A DNA stretch of 64,000 bases from Candidatus Palauibacter polyketidifaciens (GTDB lineage Bacteria > Gemmatimonadota > Gemmatimonadetes > Palauibacterales > Palauibacteraceae), in the NCBI RefSeq assembly GCF_947581785.1, contig NZ_CANPVO010000016.1, forward strand, positions 1 to 64,000. The letters are read 5' to 3'. Positions 1-9,203 of the stretch are shown piece after piece. The notes beneath the pieces are model-generated. The model was not told where the DNA came from and ran no database searches. It was given only the letters and a program-made list of their open reading frames with translations. Position numbers and translations under genes: made by a program. The number at the start of each line of letters is the position of its first letter. Positions within the stretch are counted from its first letter, which is position 1.

Positions 1-110
1 TCGCGCATCCCGTGTTCCCAGTACGCCTTGAGCATGGTGAGCTGGTAGAGGTCCGTGAGCAGGGCGCTCCCTCCCCGGTTCGGCGTCCGGATGACGCCGC
101 CTTCCGCCAT
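1..110 (-). CDS. pncB: Nicotinate phosphoribosyltransferase, N-terminal fragment (runs off window)
   Basis: Only the first 36 or so residues lie in the window. After an ATG at 110 the protein reads through a motif LLTDLYQLTMLKAYW, which is the hallmark N terminus of nicotinate phosphoribosyltransferase, the enzyme that joins nicotinate to PRPP to make NaMN for NAD salvage. The start lies 6 nt after the pncA stop codon, so the two genes form an operon in which pncA feeds its product to this enzyme. The rest of the gene is beyond the left edge, so active-site residues cannot be checked. Confidence 0.85.
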   Translation of the reverse strand, partial: MAEGGVIRTPNRGGSALLTDLYQLTMLKAYWEHGMR

Positions 111-116
111 CGTTCG

Positions 117-710
117 CTACTCCTCGGCCAGGGCCGTTCGCGTGGAGGCGAATACGGCCCCGGCCGCTCGCATGCGTCCGATGGCGCGGTCCCCATCGCC
201 CGACTCGACATCCACGGCTCTCACCCCATCGTCCAGAACGACCACGTCCAGACCGACCGCCCGTGCGTCGAGGACGGTTCGAAGCACGCAGTAATCCGTC
301 GCGAGTCCGCCCACGAAGACCCGTCCGACGCGTCGATCCGAGAGGAGCTCGGCGAGATCGGTGCCCGAGAACGCAGAGTAGGCTTCGGAGGCCGGGTCAT
401 CGGCCTTCGAGATCACGACGGCCGCGGCAGGAAGTCTCAGGGACTTCGGGAACGCCGCTCCACTCGTCCCTCCAACGCAGTGAAGCGGCCAGAGCCCGCC
501 CTGCTGCACGAACGAGCAGTGGTCCGGCGGGTGCCAGTCGCGCGTCGCGAAGATCGGAAGGCCCGCTTCGGAGAAGGCGCGGATCGCTTCGTTCAGAAAT
601 GGAATGACGGCATCGCCTTCAGAGACGGCGAGCGCGCCGCCGGGGAGGAAGTCGTTCTGCACATCGACGACCAGCAGTGCGTCGCCCCGGCCGGGTGACC
701 GGATCCGCAT
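117..710 (-). CDS. pncA: Nicotinamidase (isochorismatase-like hydrolase)
   Basis: A 197-residue cytosolic enzyme that deamidates nicotinamide to nicotinate. The expected triad is visible: Asp16 in DVQNDF, Lys102 in ISKADD, and the nucleophile Cys141 in ATDYCVLRTV. The metal ligands Asp58, His60 and His77 are also in place (TRDWHPPDH and PLHC). The ATG at 710 was chosen because AAGGAG sits 5 nt upstream; an in-frame extension to 752 exists but has no ribosome site. It lies directly upstream of pncB, giving the two-step nicotinamide salvage route. Confidence 0.95.
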   Translation of the reverse strand: MRIRSPGRGDALLVVDVQNDFLPGGALAVSEGDAVIPFLNEAIRAFSEAGLPIFATRDWHPPDHCSFVQQGGLWPLHCVGGTSGAAFPKSLRLPAAAVVISKADDPASEAYSAFSGTDLAELLSDRRVGRVFVGGLATDYCVLRTVLDARAVGLDVVVLDDGVRAVDVESGDGDRAIGRMRAAGAVFASTRTALAEE

Positions 711-875
711 CGTTTCTCCTTCCGGGTATCCCTGCCCGACCCCGCAGGACATCCAGGTGCCACAGCCACTTGCTGCTCCACTCTATCATGCATTGCCGCG
801 CGGTGCGAAACCGTGTTACAAGTGGCCTCCCGGCAGGGGCTCCGGGGTCGTGAACGCGCTTTCTGGAGGTAGTGG

Positions 876-1568
876 ATGGACCGCAGAGCGGTTGTCCTGC
901 TCAGTGGTGGACTCGACTCGGCAACCACGCTGGCGATCGCGGTCGAGCGGGGATATCGGCCCTATGCTCTAACGCTCCGCTACGGACAGAGACACGAACT
1001 CGAGGTGGACGCCGCCTGCCGCCTCGCGGAGGCGATGCGGGTGGTCCGCCATGTGATCACCGCCGTCGATCTGCGGGCGTTCGGGGGCTCGGCCCTCACC
1101 GGTGACCTGGAAGTACCCAGGGGCCCGCAGGTGGCTGCGGACTCCGAGGACATCCCCGTCACTTACGTCCCGGCGCGGAACACGATCTTCCTGTCGATGG
1201 CTCTCGCGTGGGCGGAGGCTCTCCAGGCTTCCGACATCTTCATTGGCGTCAACGCCGTCGACTACAGCGGATATCCCGACTGTCGGCCCGAGTTTCTCGA
1301 TGCGTTCGAGAAGCTTGCCGGCCTCGGCACCAAGGCGGGGGTGGAAGGGAACCGGCCGTTCCGGATCCACGCACCTCTGATCGACCTCACCAAGGCGGAG
1401 ATCATCCGGCGCGGACTCGCGCTGGGCGTCGACTACGGGATGACGCGCAGTTGCTACGATCCCGATGAATCGGGCGCGGCCTGTGGAGAGTGTGACTCCT
1501 GCCGCCTGAGGCTCGCCGGGTTCGCGGCGGCGGGAGTCCGGGATCCGGCCCCGTATCAGTCCCCGTAG
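876..1568 (+). CDS. queC: 7-cyano-7-deazaguanine synthase
   Basis: A 230-residue ATP-dependent enzyme that converts 7-carboxy-7-deazaguanine and ammonia to preQ0 in queuosine synthesis. The N-terminal PP-loop SGGLDS is at residues 10-15. The C-terminal zinc site is complete: Cys193, Cys203, Cys206 and Cys209 in a CGECDSC context. GGAGG lies upstream of the ATG. No other queuosine gene is adjacent. I looked for a preQ1 riboswitch in 753-875 and saw no convincing one. The 3' end overlaps a convergent small gene by 13 bases. Confidence 0.96.
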   Translation: MDRRAVVLLSGGLDSATTLAIAVERGYRPYALTLRYGQRHELEVDAACRLAEAMRVVRHVITAVDLRAFGGSALTGDLEVPRGPQVAADSEDIPVTYVPARNTIFLSMALAWAEALQASDIFIGVNAVDYSGYPDCRPEFLDAFEKLAGLGTKAGVEGNRPFRIHAPLIDLTKAEIIRRGLALGVDYGMTRSCYDPDESGAACGECDSCRLRLAGFAAAGVRDPAPYQSP

Positions 1569-1909
1569 CGGGCCCGGGTGCTGCGGCGCAGGCGTCTCGG
1601 ACGCGGAGGTTCCGGGTCGCGTCGACTCCGGGGCCGGAGCGGGGTCTTCGAACCCTCTGCGCCATGACGGGTGACCCGGACGAGCAACCGGTCGATGGTA
1701 GCCCGTTCACCGGTTTCCTTGTTCATGGCATGGACGATCCGGCCACGCTCGCCGACCCACAGTGTGTCGGCACCGAAATCGCCGATGAACCAACTCTGGA
1801 GCGTGTCGGCGGAGGCTTCATCGATCTCCGTGACGCGCGGGCCGTCCAGGATCCAGCAGCGCATGCCGAAGCACGCCGTGAACGCGAACGCGACGAGCAC
1901 GGGGTTCAC
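1556..1909 (-). CDS. Hypothetical small exported or lipoprotein-like protein
   Basis: A 117-residue frame starting at GTG 1909. I do not recognise the family. The first residues form a short hydrophobic segment ([15 protein letters not shown]) with a lipobox-like FTAC, followed by an acidic stretch and a very basic, proline-arginine-rich tail. The middle ([21 protein letters not shown]) looks like real protein, but the basic tail may be read-through of non-coding GC-rich DNA. It converges on queC and overlaps its last 13 bases. The call is tentative. Confidence 0.35.
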   Translation of the reverse strand: MNPVLVAFAFTACFGMRCWILDGPRVTEIDEASADTLQSWFIGDFGADTLWVGERGRIVHAMNKETGERATIDRLLVRVTRHGAEGSKTPLRPRSRRDPEPPRPRRLRRSTRARYGD

Positions 1910-2045
1910 CGGTTGACCGCCGCAGACAGGTTCATTTCGTAACCTATTCGACGCACTGCGGTTTCACTAGAAGCACAGCCGATCACGGTTGGCGGCGGGT
2001 CGCTGAGCAGGGTGTGTGACCATTCGCACGAGTCGAATCGTCTGC

Positions 2046-2090
2046 CGGACTCGCCGAGCTCGCGACCAGAGGTCGCTCGGTTCGAACCCC
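2046..2090 (-). repeat. Truncated second copy of tRNA-Ser(CGA) T-loop insert unit
   Basis: This is the outer, incomplete member of an 87-bp tandem duplication downstream of tRNA-Ser(CGA). Bases 2048-2113 match 2135-2200 with a single difference (2096 region, G versus A). It holds the T-stem/T-loop start (GGGGTTCGA in tRNA sense) followed by the double-hairpin insert, and it ends before the distal tRNA part. See 2098-2177 for the complete unit. Confidence 0.75.
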
Positions 2091-2097
2091 TTCTTGG

Positions 2098-2177
2098 CGG
2101 AGAGGGGGGGATTGGCTTCCTCCCGCTGCGCGGGGACTCGCCGAGCTCGCGACCAGAGGTCGCTCGGTTCGAACCCC
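2098..2177 (-). repeat. tRNA-Ser(CGA) 3'-end copy split by a 56-nt double-hairpin insert
   Basis: In tRNA sense this unit reads T-stem plus TTCGA, then an insert at 2168-2113, then ATCCC and the acceptor 3' strand CCTCTCCG identical to the real tRNA next to it. The insert lies between the two A residues of the T loop (about tRNA positions 58 and 59). It can fold as one hairpin CCGAGC..GCTCGG enclosing GACC-TCT-GGTC, and a second hairpin CCCGC-GCA-GCGGG. The 5' half of the tRNA is absent, so it cannot encode a tRNA. Confidence 0.8.
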
Positions 2178-2184
2178 TTCTTAG

Positions 2185-2266
2185 CGGAGAGGGGGGGATT
2201 CGAACCCCCAAGCCCGTGAGGGCGCCGGTTTTCGAGACCGGTGCATTGCCGTTCTGCCACCTCTCC
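2185..2266 (-). tRNA. tRNA-Ser(CGA)
   Basis: A class II tRNA in reverse orientation. The acceptor GGAGAGG pairs with CCTCTCC, the anticodon loop is CTCGAAA (anticodon CGA, reading UCG), and there is a long variable arm GCCC-TCAC-GGGC. The T arm GGGGG-TTCGAAT-CCCCC is perfect and the discriminator is G. CCA is not encoded. It is the last gene of the Gln-Ser-Ser-Ser cluster. Confidence 0.95.
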
Positions 2267-2367
2267 GGGTGCCGGCTACCGGGATGCTCTCGGAGACTGC
2301 TGAAGCGGCCGGTACGCGCGGCCGGGGAAGGTGCTCCGAGAGGGCTGCCGCTGTCAAACTTTCGGGG

Positions 2368-2456
2368 CGGAAGGGGTGGGGTTGGCTTCCTCCCGCTGCG
2401 CGGGACTCGCCGAGCTCGCGACCAGAGGTCGCTCGGTTCGAACCCACGAGGGCAGG
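2368..2456 (-). repeat. tRNA-Ser(GGA) 3'-end copy split by a 55-nt double-hairpin insert
   Basis: In tRNA sense it begins CCTGCCCTCGTGGGTTCGA, matching the variable arm and T arm of the adjacent tRNA-Ser(GGA). The insert (2437-2383) follows, then ACCCCACCCCTTCCG, a slightly diverged acceptor strand. The insert is one base shorter than that beside tRNA-Ser(CGA) and otherwise identical, so the same element sits at the same T-loop point of a different serine tRNA. Confidence 0.8.
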
Positions 2457-2478
2457 CATCTTCGACCTGCCTCGTGGG
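2443..2478 (-). repeat. Inverted repeat made from tRNA-Ser(GGA) variable/T-arm sequence
   Basis: A 14-nt arm CCCACGAGGGCAGG (2443-2456) faces a 13-nt arm CCTGCCTCGTGGG (2466-2478) across a 9-nt loop, with one bulged G. Both arms derive from the variable-arm/T-stem sequence of the neighbouring tRNA, one of them inverted. It could act as a hairpin at the 3' side of the precursor; no U tract follows, so I do not call it a terminator. Confidence 0.6.
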
Positions 2479-2490
2479 AAACTGCTCTAA

Positions 2491-2578
2491 CGGACGGGGT
2501 GGGATTCGAACCCACGAGGCAGGGTTGCTGCCCACACGCTCTCCAGGCGTGCGCCTTAGTCCGCTCGGCCACCCGTCC
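2491..2578 (-). tRNA. tRNA-Ser(GGA)
   Basis: Reverse-strand class II tRNA of 88 nt. The acceptor GGACGGG pairs with CCCGTCC. The anticodon stem CACGC/GCGTG encloses CTGGAGA, giving anticodon GGA (reads UCC and UCU). It has a long variable arm and the T arm GTGGG-TTCGAAT-CCCAC. Discriminator G, no encoded CCA. Confidence 0.95.
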
Positions 2579-2612
2579 GGAAGCCTCCGGGGTGAGGCCG
2601 GAGGTAGGGAGG

Positions 2613-2703
2613 CGGAGGGGGTGGGATTGACTCACCCGCTCCGCGGGTTCGTCGAGCTCGCTTCCTGCGGTCGCTCGGTTCGAACCCACGAGACTCTTTC
2701 GAG
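2613..2703 (-). repeat. tRNA-Ser(GCT) 3'-end copy split by a 52-nt double-hairpin insert
   Basis: In tRNA sense 24 nt of variable and T arm (2703-2680) match the adjacent tRNA-Ser(GCT) with one substitution. An insert (2679-2628) follows, then the 15-nt acceptor side (2627-2613), identical to the tRNA. The insert has diverged from the other two, but it keeps the CCGAGC start, the GCGAGCTCG block and the CCCGC-GGA-GCGGG hairpin, with the loop changed while the stem is kept. That suggests structure is conserved. Confidence 0.8.
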
Positions 2704-2726
2704 CCGCCCACACCTTCCTTCTGAGG

Positions 2727-2812
2727 CGGAGGGGGTGGGATTCGAACCCACGAGACTCTCTCGAGTCAACGCCTTAGCAGGGCGCCGCCTTAAGCCACTC
2801 GGCCACCCCTCC
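2727..2812 (-). tRNA. tRNA-Ser(GCT)
   Basis: Reverse-strand class II tRNA. The acceptor is GGAGGGG/CCCCTCC. The anticodon loop CTGCTAA gives anticodon GCT, reading AGC and AGU. It has a long variable arm and T arm GTGGG-TTCGAAT-CCCAC. Discriminator G, no encoded CCA. With the CGA and GGA isoacceptors it covers most serine codons; a TGA isoacceptor is not in the window. Confidence 0.95.
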
Positions 2813-2832
2813 GCAGGATCCTGCTGTCCTGA

Positions 2833-2905
2833 TTGGCCCGCCAGGACTCGAACCTGGAATCTTCTGGTCCAGAGCCAGACGTGTTGCCAATTCCACCACG
2901 GGCCA
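2833..2905 (-). tRNA. tRNA-Gln(CTG)
   Basis: Reverse-strand 73-nt tRNA. The acceptor TGGCCCG pairs with CGGGCCA, and the anticodon loop CTCTGGA gives anticodon CTG (reads CAG). The T arm is CCAGG-TTCGAGT-CCTGG, with discriminator A and no encoded CCA. It is the promoter-proximal gene of the cluster and, unlike the serine tRNAs, has no 3'-end copy after it. Confidence 0.95.
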
Positions 2906-2929
2906 ACGTCCCGATGAGTTGGGGCGTCG

Positions 2930-2958
2930 ATAATACTTGCGGGGGGTCGACGCTTCAA
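2930..2958 (-). promoter_or_regulatory. Promoter of the Gln-Ser-Ser-Ser tRNA operon
   Basis: On the reverse strand TTGAAG (2958-2953) and TATTAT (2935-2930) are separated by exactly 17 nt. A start about 7 nt further would lie roughly 18 nt before the tRNA-Gln 5' end. The AT-rich -10 stands out in GC-rich DNA. No further promoter is obvious between the four tRNAs, so they are probably one transcript. Confidence 0.65.
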
Positions 2959-3058
2959 GCGGCGGTTTCTCTGGATGGCCGGTGGGGAGAGAGGCCGGTC
3001 CGCCGGAGTCGCCGCGACGGAGCGCTAGCGTGGTGTCGCAGACGTCCGCGAGGCCACA

Positions 3059-3316
3059 CTAGTCCTCGGGAGGGGAAGTTTCGCGGAGCTTGCGGAGGCG
3101 CTCTGCTTCGGCGGCCGCCTTCCTGATCGTCGGGAAACCGTCTCCCGAGCGCGAGGCGTCGCTGTCTCCCAACGGAACGACGTACCAGCGATCCGCGCGA
3201 TCCTCGGACCGATCCATGTAATGGCCGCGCTCGAGCCGAAATCCATCGAGTTTCGCCCGGAAGCGGAGGGCCCTCACGATCACGCCGGGGTCGAAGTTGG
3301 CTTTAGACACGATCAC
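3059..3316 (-). CDS. Hypothetical protein (85 residues)
   Basis: I do not recognise this protein. It is short and highly charged, with a central segment DRWYVVPLGDSDAS that looks like a folded core, then a probable helix rich in Ala, Glu and Arg. The frame opens with GTG at 3316; a second GTG two codons later is equally possible. It has no signal peptide or membrane segment. It stands alone between the tRNA operon promoter and a GntR regulator read in the same direction. Confidence 0.4.
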   Translation of the reverse strand: MIVSKANFDPGVIVRALRFRAKLDGFRLERGHYMDRSEDRADRWYVVPLGDSDASRSGDGFPTIRKAAAEAERLRKLRETSPPED

Positions 3317-3476
3317 ACTCGGAGCCGGAGTCCATGCCGCGACAGACAGTGGTCACAGTGTATGGCCCACTTTCCGAATAGTCGGCCGGATAGAACCTGT
3401 TCTTCACAATCTCAACAACTCCATGGCGGGGCGACGGCAGAACTTCCCTCAATATAGCTGGGTATGCGCGCATGGG

Positions 3477-4466
3477 CTATGTCCTCCCCGGGCGTAGCGG
3501 CCCGGAGGAAGCGGATCCGCTGCGGCCGCGGTCGGGCCGGTCCGTGCTGGACAGGTAGGCGCGGAGCCGTTCGATCTCTTCGGGAGGGAGGAGCGTGATC
3601 GGCACCGCTGGAGCCGTCCCTGCGGAATACCGGGATAGCGGGACGAGTCGGTCATGAAAGATGATCGTTGCCGCCGTTACGGCTCGCTGCACGGCCTGCG
3701 CGTCGACGTGCGGGTCGAGGGCCCTGAAGCGGATTCCGAGAGCGAAGTCCCTGGCGGCGAGTTCCGCGGCGAACACGCGCACGGTCTCGCTGCGGGAGAG
3801 AAGCACGACGAATCCACGGCGTATTCGGCGTCGGACGAGTTCGCGTTCGCGGGTGCCCCCGGCGAGTGAAATCGGAACGCACTCGACGGTTCCGGACCGG
3901 CGCATCCGTGACAGCAGTTCACGCCGCAGGACCACCGGGGCGTCCTCCGGCATCTTTCGCGCGGAGTCGACGGCGCGAACGACGAACCCGCACGCCTCTT
4001 CCAGTTCCGCAGCGAGCACGGCCCGCAACCCGGCGCGAGGTTCGCACAGCGTCACGGGATGCGGATCCGGGCTCCGCGGCTCGCCCACGATCCGCTCCAG
4101 CTCGTTGAGCAGCCGCCAACGTGAGAGTCCCCCCGCATGCGCCCGCCTCAGCAGGTCCAGCGCCGCCGCCCGCGGCACCATCTCCACGGCGGGCGGCGGA
4201 CGGGGGGAGCGCGGGCGCATCGACACGCGGGGACGCTGCCCCTTCCCGAGTTCGATGAGGTTTCTCCGCCGCAGTCGCGCGAGCGCGGCTCCGACGGTCC
4301 CCCGGTCGACGCCGAGCCGACGCGCCAAGTCCCGGGATGACGGTAGCGGGGCTCCGGGCCGCACGTGTCCATCCCGAATCCCGGCCTCCAGATCGGCCGC
4401 GAGCTGTCGGGGAAGCGGTATGTGGTGATCCCGCGACAGCGGCGAGAGTCCGCTTCGACGCGTCAT
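3477..4466 (-). CDS. GntR-family transcriptional regulator with large C-terminal domain
   Basis: A 329-residue DNA-binding regulator. Residues about 17-80 form a GntR winged helix (LPSSRDLARRLGVDRGTVGAAL, with the recognition helix near LGVDRGTVG). The linker is rich in Pro and Arg. The C-terminal 220 residues do not look like an aminotransferase (MocR type) or a short YtrA tail; they have alternating strands and helices and may be a periplasmic-binding-like sensor, but I cannot name the ligand. It starts at ATG 4466 with GGAGG upstream. No obvious target operon is attached, since the flanking genes are separately organised. Confidence 0.8.
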   Translation of the reverse strand: MTRRSGLSPLSRDHHIPLPRQLAADLEAGIRDGHVRPGAPLPSSRDLARRLGVDRGTVGAALARLRRRNLIELGKGQRPRVSMRPRSPRPPPAVEMVPRAAALDLLRRAHAGGLSRWRLLNELERIVGEPRSPDPHPVTLCEPRAGLRAVLAAELEEACGFVVRAVDSARKMPEDAPVVLRRELLSRMRRSGTVECVPISLAGGTRERELVRRRIRRGFVVLLSRSETVRVFAAELAARDFALGIRFRALDPHVDAQAVQRAVTAATIIFHDRLVPLSRYSAGTAPAVPITLLPPEEIERLRAYLSSTDRPDRGRSGSASSGPLRPGRT

Positions 4467-4546
4467 GTGTCCGAGCCTCCGTGCCCTGGGGTCCCAAATG
4501 CCGGCCCTTGTCGACGGGAGTATGGGGACCGGCTCTCAACGGGGGA

Positions 4547-6321
4547 TCAAATCGCCGGCTTCCCTTGAAGAGCTGCCAGGAAGTCGTCCACGCCACGCGT
4601 ATTGAGGACGTGTTCCGCGGTGAGCCACGCCCGGCGGGCCTGTTCGATGCCGTAGTGCGCCAGATCCAGATCGTCCGGCCGGTGCGCGTCGGTCGCGACC
4701 ACGACGGGCACGCCCAGTTCGCGCGCGCGCCAGAGGTGGCTGTCCTTCAGGTCCAGGCGGTGGGGGTGCGAGTTGACCTCGACGGCGACCCCGAACTCGG
4801 CGCAGGCGTGCAGAATATCGTCGATGTCCACATCGATGGGGCCGCGCCGGTTGATGATCCGTCCCGTCGGGTGCCCGAAGATCATCGAGCGGGGGTGTGC
4901 GAGCGCCTTCAGGACGCGTGACGTCTGCTGCGCCCGGTCCATTCCGAAGAAGGAATGGACCGAGATGATGACGACGTCGAGCTGATCGAGCATTTCGTCT
5001 TCGAGGTCCAGCGACCCGTCGCGGAGGATGTCGACTTCCAGCCCGCGCAGGATCCGGATCTCGGGGTGCGCCGCCTGCACCTCCGCGACCTCCTGCCACT
5101 GGCGTCGAAGCTTCGCGGCATCGAGACCCTCGACCATCGCCAGCGCTTTGGAGTGGTCGGTGATCGCCATGTACTCGTAGCCGCGCGCCACGCACGCCCG
5201 GACCATCTCCTCCAGGGAAGCGCGGCCGTCGGACCAGGTGCTGTGCATGTGGACGTCGCCACGCAGGTCGGACGTTTCGACCAGGCGGGGCAGTTCCCCG
5301 GCGTCGGAGGCCGCGAACTCGCCCCGGTCGCGGCGTATCTCCGGCGGCAGCCAGGAGAGGTCGAGCGCCCGGTAGACCTCCTCTTCCGTCGCTCCCGCGA
5401 CCATCTCCCCCTCGGAGGCGATGCCCCGCTCGCCGAGCGCATCGTCCAGGGAGTCCTCGGGGATCGTGAACACGCCGTACTCGGAGACCCGCAGCTTCCG
5501 GTCGAGCGCGCGGCGGCGCAGGCGAATGTTGTGCTCCTTCGATCCGGTGAAATAGATGAGCGCGGCTCCCCAGCTTTCGGGGGGCACGACCCGCAGGTCG
5601 ACCTGCAATCCGCTGCGGAGACGCACCGAGGTCTTCGTCCCTCCGGCTCCGATCACGCTCTCCACGCCGGAGAACCCGACGAGGGCGTCGGAGGCGGCGC
5701 GCGCGTCGTCGGCGAGGACGAGGATGTCGATGTCGCCGACCGTTTCCTTCCGGCGCCGGTAGCTCCCCGCGACTTCCAGGCGGGTGACGCCGGGCGTCGC
5801 CTGCAGGTGGTCGATCAGCGGCGGCAGGAGCTTGTCGACTTCTCCGAGGCGGAAGCGAGTCGTGCTCGTGCGATAGTTGCGTATGCCGCTCAGGATCCGG
5901 TCCTGCGTCTTGACTCCGAAGCCGGGCAGTTCGGCCACGCGTCCTTCGCTCGCGACCTCCTCCAGGTCGTCGATCGATTCGACGCCCAGCTCGTCCCACA
6001 GCTTGCGCGCCTTTTTCGGGCCGACCCCCGGGAGCCGCATCAACTCGACGAGCCCCGGGGGGATCTCGGCCGCTATCTCCTCGAGCATCGTGAGGCGCCC
6101 GCTTTCCACGAGTTCGCGAATGTTGTCCGCCAACCCTTTCCCGATCGACGGCAGCTCGGTGAGGTCGGCGCCCTGCTCGACCAGCTTGCGCAGGGGGGAT
6201 GCGTGCGCGTTGATCGTGCGGACCGCATTGCGGTAGGCCCGGACGCGGAACGGGTTCGCCTGCTGGATCTCGAGCAGATCGGCCACCTCGTCCAGGACGC
6301 GGACGATCTCGATGTTCTCCA

Positions 6322-6322
<1 letters not shown>
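4547..6322 (-). CDS. polX: DNA polymerase X with PHP exonuclease domain
   Basis: A 591-residue family X repair polymerase of the bacterial type. The order is an N-terminal helix-hairpin-helix region (PSIGKGLADNI, LPGVGPKKARKLW, LPGFGVKTQDRI), then the polymerase palm with GSYRRRKETVGDIDILV carrying the metal-binding Asp pair, then a C-terminal PHP domain with HMHSTWSDG, ITDHS, EVD, SVHS and NSHPHR plus a final ATDAH. The PHP domain supplies 3'-5' exonuclease activity. It would fill short gaps in base-excision or end-joining repair. The start overlaps the ligA stop in ATGA, so gap filling and nick sealing are translated together. Confidence 0.96.
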
Positions 6323-9143
<2,821 letters not shown>

Positions 9144-9203
9144 GCTCCGCTCCTGTCGTCGTATGTCACGGACGTCGTACTCCGTGGGCCGGGATGGAGT
9201 TTC

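Noticed and set aside
753-875. preQ1 riboswitch before queC
   Set aside because: No convincing preQ1 aptamer pseudoknot or A-rich tail could be drawn in the leader.
2046-2720. CRISPR array
   Set aside because: The repeats are tRNA 3' ends with one insert family at irregular distances, not short regular repeats with unique spacers, and there are no cas genes.
1906-2917. Open frames of 209 and 301 codons across the tRNA-Ser cluster
   Set aside because: They run through four tRNA genes and the repeat units. The repeated peptides only reflect the repeated DNA.
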